Part shown: piece after piece, positions 1-8,153 of the stretch
Layout: each line of letters starts with the position of its first letter
Position numbering within the stretch: position 1 is the first letter of the stretch
Assembly (NCBI GenBank): GCA_003486705.1
Contig: DNGE01000024.1
Location: 4,124-19,807 of the forward strand
Length of the DNA: 15,684 bases
From: Bacillota bacterium
GTDB lineage: Bacteria > Bacillota_I > Bacilli_A > MOL361 > Turicibacteraceae
Direction: 5' to 3'
The notes under the pieces: model-generated
The model's database searches: none
What the model was told of the DNA's origin: nothing
What the model saw: the letters and a program-made list of their open reading frames with translations, nothing else
Program-made: the position numbers and the translations under genes

Positions 1-54
1 AAATAAACAAGACAAAACATTTCCGTGTACAAATAGAAGAGGGAGTCAACTATT

Positions 55-567
55 ATGGAGAGAATTTATTCAATGTCTGAAACACCACTCGTAGGTGTCA
101 TTATGGGAAGTAAATCGGATTTAGAAACAATGAAAGAAGCAATGGCTATTTTAGATGAGTTAGAAATCTCATACGAAGCAAGCGTCGTGTCTGCTCATCG
201 CACGCCAGATCGCATGTTCGATTACGCCGAAGCCGCTCGCGGCAAAGGCCTAAAAGTCATCATCGCGGGAGCCGGCGGAGCCGCTCACCTTCCAGGTATG
301 GTTGCTGCCAAAACATCAGTACCAGTAATCGGCGTTCCCGTTCAATCACGTGCCTTAAACGGGCTCGATTCACTACTTTCAATCGTACAGATGCCAGGTG
401 GCATTCCAGTTGCAACAGTTGCCATAGGCACAGCAGGAGCAAAAAACGCAGGATTACTTGCTGCTTCAATTCTAAGTACAAACGATGAATCATTAGCCAA
501 TCGCTTAGACACATATCGTGCTAATATGACAGAAACAGTGTTAAAGGACTGTGATTTAAATGAGTAA
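55..567 (+). CDS. purE: N5-carboxyaminoimidazole ribonucleotide mutase (PurE, class I)
   Basis: PurE moves the carboxylate of N5-CAIR to C4 to give CAIR, working after PurK in cytosolic purine synthesis. The class I signatures are visible: GSKSD near the N terminus, SAHRTP with the conserved His at residue 48, AGGAAHLPGMVAA, and LLSIVQMPGGIPVATVAIG. The 170-aa length fits the family. Two starts are possible. ATG 55 has a purine-rich site (positions 35-45, GAGGGAG) about 9 nt upstream. ATG 73 would give MSETPLVGVIMGSKSD, closer to the usual PurE N terminus, but its GGAG (57-60) is rather far away. I keep 55 on the better site. Only 54 nt lie upstream, and no promoter or operator is evident there. 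The stop overlaps the purK start by 8 nt. Positions 181-300 are about 62% G+C by hand count, unlike the rest of the operon. Confidence 0.95.
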   Translation: MERIYSMSETPLVGVIMGSKSDLETMKEAMAILDELEISYEASVVSAHRTPDRMFDYAEAARGKGLKVIIAGAGGAAHLPGMVAAKTSVPVIGVPVQSRALNGLDSLLSIVQMPGGIPVATVAIGTAGAKNAGLLAASILSTNDESLANRLDTYRANMTETVLKDCDLNE

Positions 568-1690
568 GGTCATATTACCACCAGCCACAATCGGAATCAT
601 TGGAGGCGGACAGTTAGGTCGCATGATGGCCATATCAGCGAAACAAATGGGATATAAAATAGCAGTTTTAGAACCATTAATTAACGGTCCACTTGCTCAA
701 ATTGCCGATATAGAAATTAACGCAGCCTATGATGATGAAGCTGCATTAACAAACTTACTAAGTGTCAGTGATGTCGTCACTTACGAATTTGAAAACATAA
801 ATAGTGAGATGGTAAAAAAGCTAGCATCCCTCGGATATTTACCTCAAGGGGAGCGTCCATTAGCCATTACTCAACATCGTTACACAGAAAAATCTGCAAT
901 AAATAATTGCGGATTTAAAACAGCACCGTTCGCATACGTTGAAAGTGCAGCCCAATTACGACAGGCCATGGTCGAAATTGGATATCCTGCTATCTTAAAA
1001 ACAGTTAGCGGCGGTTACGATGGAAAGGGACAATGGAAACTTAATAGTATTGCAGACCTAGATCATGTAGAAGATGTATTCACATCAGCCACATGTATCG
1101 TCGAAGGATTTGTACCATTTGATAAAGAAATATCAGTCATTGTCACACGTGGGACTAATGGGCAAATTGAAAACTTCCCTGTTGTTGAAAATATTCACGA
1201 AAACCACATCTTACATTTAAGTGTTTCACCTGCAAATATTAGTGTTGAATTAAAAGAAAAAGCAGAAAACATCGCGAAACAATTAATTGAAAAACTAGCA
1301 TTTGTCGGGACACTTGCAATTGAAATGTTTGTGGTAGGAGAAGACGTGATTATTAACGAGTTAGCACCACGTCCACATAATTCAGGCCATTTAACTATTG
1401 ATGCTTGTAACATTTCACAATTCGAACAACATATTCGTTCAATCTGTGGTCTACCACTTATAAAACCTGAGTTAAAAACATCGGCCATGATGGTAAATTT
1501 ACTTGGGCAACACGTAGAGTACACATTAGAAAAATGGAAACAACCAGCATTTAGTGAAGCAAAACTTCACCTCTATGGGAAAGAAGAGTTACGTGCTAAC
1601 CGAAAAGTGGGGCACATAACCTTCACAAACAATGATGCCAATAAATTAAAAGACAATGTTAATTTATTTTTAAAACAATTTGGAGAGTAA
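560..1690 (+). CDS. purK: N5-carboxyaminoimidazole ribonucleotide synthase (PurK)
   Basis: PurK uses ATP and bicarbonate to carboxylate AIR to N5-CAIR, which PurE then rearranges. It is an ATP-grasp enzyme of 376 aa, the normal length. The N-terminal GGGQLGRMM is the nucleotide-binding-like loop of the family. The ATP-grasp glycine loop GGYDGKG lies at residues 151-157, and ELAPRPHNSGH at residues 267-277 is the characteristic PurK metal/ATP motif. The start overlaps the end of purE by 8 nt, implying translational coupling and matched production of the two partners. As in purE, C-ending codons appear more often than in the genes downstream. A 112-nt gap to purL follows, with a hairpin in it. 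Confidence 0.96.
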   Translation: MSKVILPPATIGIIGGGQLGRMMAISAKQMGYKIAVLEPLINGPLAQIADIEINAAYDDEAALTNLLSVSDVVTYEFENINSEMVKKLASLGYLPQGERPLAITQHRYTEKSAINNCGFKTAPFAYVESAAQLRQAMVEIGYPAILKTVSGGYDGKGQWKLNSIADLDHVEDVFTSATCIVEGFVPFDKEISVIVTRGTNGQIENFPVVENIHENHILHLSVSPANISVELKEKAENIAKQLIEKLAFVGTLAIEMFVVGEDVIINELAPRPHNSGHLTIDACNISQFEQHIRSICGLPLIKPELKTSAMMVNLLGQHVEYTLEKWKQPAFSEAKLHLYGKEELRANRKVGHITFTNNDANKLKDNVNLFLKQFGE

Positions 1691-1710
1691 AAAGAGTAAG
1701 CGAAAAAGTA

Positions 1711-1798
1711 GGGGTGCTTTAACGCTCTATATATATAGAAAGAAAATATATAGAGAAACCCTTAAAAACGCAAAATTAATTTGAAATAAAGGGTGAGG
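1711..1798 (+). promoter_or_regulatory. Structured leader in the purK-purL gap (possible purL translation control)
   Basis: A perfect 10-bp stem CTCTATATAT/ATATATAGAG (1725-1734 with 1746-1755, 11-nt loop) is flanked by GGGT (1712-1715) and ACCC (1758-1761), which can close an outer helix. The same ACCCTT (1758-1763) is also complementary to AAGGGT (1789-1794), which is part of the purL ribosome binding site. The two pairings exclude each other, as in an antisequestor/sequestor switch. There is no U-tract after the stem, so it is not a standard terminator. The pairing is seen in the sequence; a regulatory role is inference, and no known riboswitch class was recognised. Confidence 0.4.
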
Positions 1799-1802
1799 AT
1801 GA

Positions 1803-4800
1803 ATGAGTCAGTATCGTATTTTTGTAGAGAAAAAAGAGATGTATGCAACAGAAGCCAAAAGTTTACTTCATGATTTAAATGAAAACTTACATTTAAAATT
1901 AAACACAGTACGCTGTATTAATGTATACGATGTGTTTAAGGTCAATGAATTGGAACTTGAAACAGCAAAAAACAATGTCTTATCAGAAACAGTGACAGAT
2001 ATTGTAACTGATAATCTTGATTTAGAAGGTAAAACTTATTTCGCAATTGAGTTTTTACCAGGTCAATACGATCAACGTGCCGACTCAGCAATTCAATGTA
2101 TTCAACTTTTAACAGGGAACGATGGCGTTAAAGTTAAAAGTGGGAAAGTTATTATCTTAGATGGAGTAGCTGGTGTTGAAGAAGTAGAAAAAATTAAAAA
2201 CTATGTCATCAACCCAATTGAAATGCGTGAAAAAGATTTAGAAGCGCCGTTAACATTAGAAGAAGATATTGAAATCGAAGACGTAGTGACTTATGACGGA
2301 TTCATTGAATACAAAGAGTCACAATTAGTTGAATTTTTAAAAGAACACGGTATGGCAATGTCGATAGCAGACATCAAAATGATTCAAAAATACTTTAAAA
2401 AAGAAGAACGTCGTAACCCGACTGAAACGGAATTAAAAGTATTAGACACCTACTGGTCAGATCATTGTCGTCATACAACGTTTGAAACATTAATTTCAAG
2501 CGTAACGTTTGAATCAAAAAAGTTCCATGATATTTTACAATCTACATTCGATGATTATATCGGAATGCGCGAACGTGTTCATCATAACAAAAAGCCAATG
2601 ACATTAATGGATATGGCAACAATTGCAATGAAAGAACAACGTAAACTTGGTTTATTAAATGACTTAGAAGTATCCGATGAAATTAATGCGTGCAGTGTTT
2701 ATATTGACGTAGATGTTGATGGGGTAAATGAACCGTGGTTATTAATGTTCAAAAATGAAACACACAATCACCCAACAGAGATTGAACCATTTGGTGGAGC
2801 ATCAACATGTATCGGTGGAGCAATCCGCGACCCACTATCAGGACGTTCTTACGTTTACCAAGCGATGCGTGTTTCAGGATCAGCCAATGTATTAGAAACA
2901 ATTGAAGAAACAATGGAAGGAAAACTTCCACAAAAAATTATTTCAAAACGTTCAGCCGACGGAAATAGTTCATACGGTAACCAAATTGGATTACCAACTT
3001 CATTTGTTAAAGAAATTTATCATGATGGATACAAAGCAAAACATATGGAAGTTGGAGCAGTTGTTGGAGCTGTTAAGGCAAGCGACGTTCGTCGTGAAAA
3101 ACCAGCTGCAGGAGACATCATCATTTTATTAGGTGGACGTACAGGTCGCGATGGAATTGGTGGAGCGACAGGTTCATCAAAAGCACATACTGAAAACTCA
3201 ATTGAAACAGCATCTTCTGAAGTTCAAAAAGGAAATGCACCAACAGAACGTAAAATTCAACGTTTATTCCGAAATGGAGAAGTGACGCGTTTAATTAAAA
3301 AATGTAATGACTTTGGAGCAGGTGGAGTTGCGGTTGCCATCGGAGAACTTGCAGATGGATTAAACATCAACTTAAACGCTGTCCCTGTTAAATACAATGG
3401 ATTAAACGGAACAGAGCTTGCTATCTCTGAATCACAAGAGCGTATGGCAGTTTTAGTTGCACCAGCAGATGTTGAAGCCTTCAAAAACTTTGCAAAATTA
3501 GAAAACTTAGAAGCAACAGTTGTTGCAGAAGTAACAGATTCAAATCGTTTAGTCATGAATTATAATGGAAAATCTATTGTTAACTTATCACGCAATTTCT
3601 TAAATACAAATGGAGCACGTCAAACGACAAATGTTGTCGTAGAAGAAGTCACTGGAGAAGCTCCATTTAAAAATAATGTACAAGGTAAATCAATTAAAGA
3701 GAAATTCTTAAATAATTTACAACAACCGAATGTAGCCTCACAACAAGGTATGGTTGAAATGTTCGACTCAACAATCGGAACAACAACAGTTTTAATGCCT
3801 TATGGTGGTAAATATCAACTAACAGAAACAGAAGGATCAGTTCATAAAATTCCACTTCGTCATGGCGTTACAAATACATCGAGTATGTTAACGTACGGTT
3901 ACAATCCAGATTTAACATCATGGTCACCATTCCATGGTTCAGCTTATGCTGTAGTTGAATCAATGGCGAAAATTGTTGCATTAGGTGGACGTTGGCAAGG
4001 GATTCGTTTCTCATTCCAAGAGTACTTCCGACGCTTAGGTCAAGATCCAAAGAACTGGGGACAACCATTCTCAGCATTACTTGGAAGTATTTACGTTCAA
4101 AAAGGATTTAACTTACCAGCAATTGGTGGGAAAGATAGTATGAGTGGATCATTTGAAGATTTACATGTACCACCAACATTAATTTCATTCGCAGTTCAAA
4201 CTGAAAAAGCAAACAAAATTATTTCATCTGAATTTAAATCATCAGAAAATTATATTTATTTAATCAAACATGAACCAACAGCAGATTTAATGCCAAATAT
4301 CGAGCAATTAAAACAAAACTTCGACTTTATTTACGATATGGTAACAATCGGTCACATCAAATCAGCTTTCACTGTTAAAAACGGTGGAATTGCCGAAGCT
4401 ATCGCAAAAATGAGTTTCGGTAACAAAATAGGAGCTAACATTAAAACAGGTTATGACTTATTTGATTTATTGCCAGGATCATTTATCGTGGAGTCGGATC
4501 GTCCTTTAATGTTTGATCATGCACATTTATTAGGAAAAACAACATCTGAAAAAGACATTATTATTAACCAAGAATCTATTACAATTGAAGAAAGTATCGC
4601 AGCGTGGCAAGGAAGATTATCTTCTTTATATCCGGTTTCTGCGAAATCTAATGTAACAGAAGCGCCAGTTATTGATTATAAGAATACAATCATTAAAACA
4701 TCATCATTTAATGCAACACCGCAAGCATTCTTACCAGTATTCCCTGGAACAAACTGTGAGTATGATAGTGCCCGTGCTTTTGAAATGGCAGGAGCTAAAT

Positions 4801-5510
4801 CAATCATTGATGTGTTCTGTAACCAAAACCATGAAGATATTGAAGCCTCAATTAAACGCATGGCAAAATACATTGATGAATCACAAATCTTAATGTTATC
4901 TGGGGGATTCTCAGCAGGAGATGAGCCAGATGGTTCAGGTAAATTCATTACGTCGGTTTTAATGAATGAGCAAATTCGTGAAAGTATTGAAAAATTACTA
5001 GAACGTGACGGATTAATTTTAGGTATCTGTAATGGATTCCAGGCTTTAATAAAATCAGGGTTATTACCATACGGAAAATTTGGAATGGTAACAGAAGATT
5101 CTCCAACGCTTGTTAAAAATAACAGTAACCGTCATATGTCAAAAATTATTCAAACTCGAATTGCTTCTAATAAATCACCATGGTTGTCATCAGAAACTGT
5201 AGGAGATATCCACAACATAGCTATTTCTCATGGAGAAGGGAAGTTTGTTGCAAATGACGCTGTCATTGCACAGTTAATTGCTAACGGACAAGTTGCGACA
5301 CAATATGTTGATCCAAGTGGAAATCCAACAATGGATGGAATTTATAATCCAAATGGTTCAATTGCCGCAATTGAAGGAATTACATCACCAGACGGTCGTA
5401 TTTTAGGTAAAATGGGTCACTCTGAGAGAATGGGATCTCAAATCTTCAAGAATGTTCCTGGAAACTATGATCAACAAATTTTTGCAAATGGTGTGAAATA
5501 TTTTAAATAG
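1803..5510 (+). CDS. purL: Phosphoribosylformylglycinamidine synthase, single-chain (PurL, long form)
   Basis: This enzyme converts FGAR, glutamine and ATP to FGAM. At 1235 aa it is the fused long form, not the three-part PurS/PurQ/PurL complex of Bacillus. The order is a PurS-like N-terminal part, a helical linker followed by YWSDHCRHTTF (from residue 217), two AIR-synthase-like halves (ETHNHPTEIEPFGG from residue 319 is the ATP/FGAR region), and a C-terminal class I glutaminase. The glutaminase nucleophile is Cys1076 in LGICNGFQAL. The likely triad partners are His1143 (SHGEGKF) and Glu1208 (GHSERMG, replacing the common PHPER). The reading frame is unbroken. The start matches a GGGTGAGG site just upstream, which may be controlled by the hairpin region before it. 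A 327-nt gap to purC follows. Confidence 0.96.
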   Translation: MSQYRIFVEKKEMYATEAKSLLHDLNENLHLKLNTVRCINVYDVFKVNELELETAKNNVLSETVTDIVTDNLDLEGKTYFAIEFLPGQYDQRADSAIQCIQLLTGNDGVKVKSGKVIILDGVAGVEEVEKIKNYVINPIEMREKDLEAPLTLEEDIEIEDVVTYDGFIEYKESQLVEFLKEHGMAMSIADIKMIQKYFKKEERRNPTETELKVLDTYWSDHCRHTTFETLISSVTFESKKFHDILQSTFDDYIGMRERVHHNKKPMTLMDMATIAMKEQRKLGLLNDLEVSDEINACSVYIDVDVDGVNEPWLLMFKNETHNHPTEIEPFGGASTCIGGAIRDPLSGRSYVYQAMRVSGSANVLETIEETMEGKLPQKIISKRSADGNSSYGNQIGLPTSFVKEIYHDGYKAKHMEVGAVVGAVKASDVRREKPAAGDIIILLGGRTGRDGIGGATGSSKAHTENSIETASSEVQKGNAPTERKIQRLFRNGEVTRLIKKCNDFGAGGVAVAIGELADGLNINLNAVPVKYNGLNGTELAISESQERMAVLVAPADVEAFKNFAKLENLEATVVAEVTDSNRLVMNYNGKSIVNLSRNFLNTNGARQTTNVVVEEVTGEAPFKNNVQGKSIKEKFLNNLQQPNVASQQGMVEMFDSTIGTTTVLMPYGGKYQLTETEGSVHKIPLRHGVTNTSSMLTYGYNPDLTSWSPFHGSAYAVVESMAKIVALGGRWQGIRFSFQEYFRRLGQDPKNWGQPFSALLGSIYVQKGFNLPAIGGKDSMSGSFEDLHVPPTLISFAVQTEKANKIISSEFKSSENYIYLIKHEPTADLMPNIEQLKQNFDFIYDMVTIGHIKSAFTVKNGGIAEAIAKMSFGNKIGANIKTGYDLFDLLPGSFIVESDRPLMFDHAHLLGKTTSEKDIIINQESITIEESIAAWQGRLSSLYPVSAKSNVTEAPVIDYKNTIIKTSSFNATPQAFLPVFPGTNCEYDSARAFEMAGAKSIIDVFCNQNHEDIEASIKRMAKYIDESQILMLSGGFSAGDEPDGSGKFITSVLMNEQIRESIEKLLERDGLILGICNGFQALIKSGLLPYGKFGMVTEDSPTLVKNNSNRHMSKIIQTRIASNKSPWLSSETVGDIHNIAISHGEGKFVANDAVIAQLIANGQVATQYVDPSGNPTMDGIYNPNGSIAAIEGITSPDGRILGKMGHSERMGSQIFKNVPGNYDQQIFANGVKYFK

Positions 5511-5716
5511 TAAAAACATTAGCATTATATATTGGAAAGCTATTTATTTTAGGCCATTAAAATTTATAGACTTATTCATTCTTATTATAGGCACTATTGT
5601 TTATTCTATTCAAAAGGATGCTCATGATTTGGTCTTCAACAAATTTTAAGATAAAACTTGAGCTCCTTCCTATTTTGCTAAAATTTCTTAAAAATATACG
5701 AATAAATGTTTGTTAT

Positions 5717-5745
5717 TTGCAAAAGATAGTAAGGCAAGATAAAAT
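5717..5745 (+). promoter_or_regulatory. Candidate sigma-A promoter upstream of purC
   Basis: TTGCAA (5717-5722) and TAAAAT (5740-5745) are separated by 17 nt. The -10 matches 5 of 6 consensus bases and the -35 matches 4 of 6. Transcription would start near 5752, just before the inverted repeat at 5770-5802. In such AT-rich DNA a match of this quality can arise by chance, so this is a candidate internal promoter for purC-purD only. Confidence 0.35.
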
Positions 5746-5769
5746 TTGGAAACTTGCATTCAATATCTA

Positions 5770-5802
5770 TTGTTCGAAATATTAAGTGAAATATACGAAC
5801 AA
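5770..5802 (+). promoter_or_regulatory. Inverted PurBox-like pair before purC (possible PurR operator)
   Basis: TTGTTCG (5770-5776) and CGAACAA (5796-5802) are perfect 7-bp inverted repeats separated by 19 nt. Each has the CGAAC core of the Bacillus-type PurR box (AWWWCCGAACWWT) and about 11 of 13 consensus positions fit. A third, weaker box (ACGAAT within 5695-5707) lies upstream. Known B. subtilis operators have two inverted boxes about 16-17 nt apart; here spacing and orientation differ, so the protein that binds is uncertain. The position just downstream of the candidate promoter suits a repressor. A weak RNA hairpin is the alternative. Confidence 0.4.
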
Positions 5803-5837
5803 AAATAAAAAGAGTATGAACTATTGGAGGGTTTATC

Positions 5838-6548
5838 ATGAATGTAGCACGCGAAATGATGTACGAGGGAAAAGCGAAACAAATTTTTAAAAGTGATGAT
5901 AAGTCAAAGGTTGTTATTTATTATAAAGATGATGCAACAGCATTTAATGGGGTAAAAAAATCAAGCATCTCTAATAAAGGTATTTTAAATAATTCGATTA
6001 CGGCCATTATTTTTGAAATGTTAGAAAAACGTGGGGTTCGTACTCACTTTGTTGAAAAGTTAAACGATCGTGAGCAATTATGCCACAAAGTTGAAATTGT
6101 TCCATTAGAAGTTATCATCCGTAACTCTATTGCAGGAAGTATGGCAAAACGTTTAGGGATTGAAGAAGGAACAATTCCAAGCAACACGATTTATGAATTA
6201 TGCTACAAAAATGATGCTTATGGAGATCCGTTAATCAATGAAGACCATGCAGTTGCTTTAGATTTAGCAACATATGATGAGTTAAATACAATCAAAAAAA
6301 TGACGTTAGAAATTAATAAAGCGTTAATCGAGTTTTTCGATACTCAAGGGATTCGCTTAATTGATTTCAAAATCGAATTTGGTCGTATGGAAAATGGTGA
6401 AATTGTATTAGCTGATGAAATTTCACCTGATACTTGTCGTTTATGGGATAAAGTAACAAATGAAAAGCTAGATAAAGATCGCTTCCGTCGTGATTTAGGA
6501 AATGTAGAAGAGGCGTATATTGAAATTTTAAATCGTATGAGTCGATAG
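5838..6548 (+). CDS. purC: SAICAR synthetase (PurC)
   Basis: PurC joins aspartate to CAIR with ATP, giving SAICAR. At 236 aa it has the normal size of the bacterial single-domain enzyme. Family motifs are the N-terminal MYEGKAKQIF (the nucleotide-binding lobe), RNSIAGSMAKRLGIEEG in the middle, and IEFGRMENGEIVLADEISPDTCRLWD near the C terminus, which carries acidic metal/substrate ligands. The start has GGAGG 7 nt upstream. The gene leads a tight pair with purF. It may have its own promoter in the gap before it. Its product would go to adenylosuccinate lyase, whose gene purB is not in this window. Confidence 0.97.
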   Translation: MNVAREMMYEGKAKQIFKSDDKSKVVIYYKDDATAFNGVKKSSISNKGILNNSITAIIFEMLEKRGVRTHFVEKLNDREQLCHKVEIVPLEVIIRNSIAGSMAKRLGIEEGTIPSNTIYELCYKNDAYGDPLINEDHAVALDLATYDELNTIKKMTLEINKALIEFFDTQGIRLIDFKIEFGRMENGEIVLADEISPDTCRLWDKVTNEKLDKDRFRRDLGNVEEAYIEILNRMSR

Positions 6549-6558
6549 GGTGAGGAAA

Positions 6559-7989
6559 ATGTCGGAGTTAGATCAATTTTTTGAAAATAAAATGAATGAA
6601 GAGTGTGGAGTTTTCGGAATTTTTAACCATGAAAATGCTGCTGAGTTAACATATTACGGTCTTCACGCTTTGCAACATCGTGGACAAGAAGGGGCAGGAA
6701 TTGTAAGTAGTGATGGTCATGCCTTACACCAACATAAAGGGGAAGGGCTTGTTCGTAATGTTTTTACCCAACAAGATTTAGATCGTATTAAAGGAATTCA
6801 TGCTATTGGTCATGTCCGTTATTCAACAGCTGGTGGGGGTGGGATTATGAATGTTCAACCATTCCTATTCCGCTCACAAACTGGTCCACTTGGACTTTGT
6901 CATAATGGAAACTTAGTAAATGCGAATCAATTAAAAGATTATTTAGAAAATTTAGGGAGCATCTTCCAAACAACGTCAGATTCTGAAATTTTAGCACATT
7001 TAATCAAACGTCAACGTGGCGAAATGATAGATTGTTTAAAAGAATCCTTATTATATATAGAAGGTGCATTTGCTTTCTTATTATTAAAAGAAAATGAAAT
7101 GTATATCGCCTTAGATAAATTTGGATTGCGTCCATTATCATTAGGTCGTATTGGGAATAAAGGAATTGTTGTTGCCTCTGAAACTTGTGCGTTTGATGTT
7201 GTTGGAGCTGAGTATCTTCGTGATGTGCAACCGGGCGAGGTTATTCGTATTGATTTAGATGGAATGACAAGTGATCGCTATGCAGCATGTACAGAACAAA
7301 ACATGTGTAGTATGGAATATGTATATTTTGCTCGTCCTGATAGTGATATTGAGCAAATTAATGTCCACCAAGCACGTAAAAACTGTGGTCGCGTGTTGGC
7401 ACAAGAAGCACCAGTTGAGGCAGATATTGTTGTTGGTGTACCTGATTCAGGTTTGAGTGCTGCTATTGGATATGCAGAAGAAGCCAAAATTCCATTTGAG
7501 TTTGGAATGATTAAAAATAAATACATTGGACGTACGTTTATTCAACCTTCACAAGAATTGCGTGAGCGAGGGGTAAAGATGAAACTATCAGCAGTTCGTT
7601 CAATTGTAAAAGATAAACGTGTCATTTTAATCGATGATTCAATTGTTCGTGGAACAACATCTCGTCGTATGGTGGATATGTTACGCGAAGCGGGAGCCAA
7701 AGAAGTTCACGTTCGTATTGCATCACCTGAAATCAAATTCCCATGTTTTTATGGAGTAGATTTCTCAACGTACGAAGAGTTAATTGCAGCAACGCATAGT
7801 TTAGAAGAAATAACAGCTATTATCGGAGCTGACTCATTAGCTTTTATATCGGTTGATGGATTAACTAAAGGGGTAGGACGCCAACACGCACTAGGTAAAA
7901 ACTGTGGACAATGTGTTGCGTGCTTTAACGGAGATTATCCAACGTATTTATACGATGATGTGAAAAGCGCAAATAAAGAAGTTAAATAA
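6559..7989 (+). CDS. purF: Amidophosphoribosyltransferase (PurF), Fe-S, Bacillus type
   Basis: PurF makes phosphoribosylamine from PRPP and glutamine, the committed step. I start it at ATG 6559, with GGGTGAGG just upstream; a GTG at 6550 is in frame but lies inside that site. The first 15 residues look like the propeptide removed in the B. subtilis enzyme to expose the N-terminal nucleophile, here Cys16 of CGVFGIF. The Ntn glutaminase half is followed by the PRPP-binding loop VILIDDSIVRGTT (residues 355-367). Four cysteines, 250, 396, 449 and 452, match the spacing of the B. subtilis 4Fe-4S ligands, so an oxygen-labile Fe-S form with feedback inhibition by purine nucleotides is expected from the family. 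The start lies 10 nt after the purC stop. A 164-nt gap follows. Confidence 0.97.
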   Translation: MSELDQFFENKMNEECGVFGIFNHENAAELTYYGLHALQHRGQEGAGIVSSDGHALHQHKGEGLVRNVFTQQDLDRIKGIHAIGHVRYSTAGGGGIMNVQPFLFRSQTGPLGLCHNGNLVNANQLKDYLENLGSIFQTTSDSEILAHLIKRQRGEMIDCLKESLLYIEGAFAFLLLKENEMYIALDKFGLRPLSLGRIGNKGIVVASETCAFDVVGAEYLRDVQPGEVIRIDLDGMTSDRYAACTEQNMCSMEYVYFARPDSDIEQINVHQARKNCGRVLAQEAPVEADIVVGVPDSGLSAAIGYAEEAKIPFEFGMIKNKYIGRTFIQPSQELRERGVKMKLSAVRSIVKDKRVILIDDSIVRGTTSRRMVDMLREAGAKEVHVRIASPEIKFPCFYGVDFSTYEELIAATHSLEEITAIIGADSLAFISVDGLTKGVGRQHALGKNCGQCVACFNGDYPTYLYDDVKSANKEVK

Positions 7990-8086
7990 TCTATTGAGTT
8001 ACAAAGTGAAATTAGAAGTCGAAATAAAGTGATATAAAATTTTAACGTGAATCTACTAAGATGAGTAATAGAGGAAACGGATTATG

Positions 8087-8153
8087 AGGAGGTGAGCTGC
8101 TTGCCGATGTAGGCCATGTGTGAATGTCACACCATCGGTAGCAGTGTCAATGA
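8087..8153 (+). promoter_or_regulatory. Shine-Dalgarno plus stable hairpin bridging to the purM start
   Basis: AGGAGGTGAG (8087-8096) is a near-perfect ribosome binding site, yet purM begins 57 nt further on and has none close by. Between them lies a strong stem: CTGC 8097-8100 with GCAG 8141-8144, CCGATG 8104-8109 with CATCGG 8133-8138, and GTGTGA 8118-8123 with TCACAC 8127-8132, with an ATG loop and an 8-nt bulge at 8110-8117. If folded, the stem leaves 4 nt on the SD side and 9 nt on the start side, an effective spacing of about 13 nt. A TGA at 8151-8153 rules out an upstream in-frame purM start. Pairing is seen directly; the bridging role is inference. Confidence 0.55.

Larger units (their letters stand above)
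5511..5837 (+). other. 327-nt purL-purC intergenic region
   Basis: This is the longest gap in the operon and is very AT-rich. Its first part holds only a weak 6-bp AT stem (5546-5551 with 5558-5563, loop GGCCAT) that I would not call a terminator. A 62-codon open frame (TTG 5597, or ATG 5624 with an AAAAGG six nt upstream, to 5785) has low-complexity, hydrophobic/basic content with no recognisable family, and is probably chance. The second half holds a candidate promoter and an inverted PurBox-like pair, listed separately. The purC ribosome binding site GGAGG (5826-5830) closes the gap. Confidence 0.6.

Noticed and set aside
1..54. Purine riboswitch or PurR site upstream of purE
   Set aside because: Only 54 nt are visible, with no CGAA box and no recognisable purine aptamer; the control region may lie outside the window.
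1195..1524. Antisense open frames within purE, purK, purL, purF and the PEPCK-like gene
   Set aside because: They are shadow frames of clear coding genes on the plus strand, without family motifs.
1725..1755. The purK-purL AT stem as an intrinsic terminator
   Set aside because: Followed by AAACCC rather than a U-run, and essential genes lie downstream; better viewed as a leader structure.
5546..5563. ATTTTA-GGCCAT-TAAAAT hairpin after purL as a terminator
   Set aside because: Only six A-T pairs and no U-tract; too weak to stop transcription inside an essential operon.
5597..5785. 62-codon frame in the purL-purC gap (TTG start, or ATG 5624 with AAAAGG upstream)
   Set aside because: Low-complexity Leu/Ile/Lys composition typical of AT-rich noncoding DNA, no recognised family, and it overlaps the candidate promoter and operator.
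8030..8038. TGATATAAA as an extended -10 promoter before purM
   Set aside because: No supporting -35 hexamer at a proper distance; such matches are frequent in AT-rich DNA.
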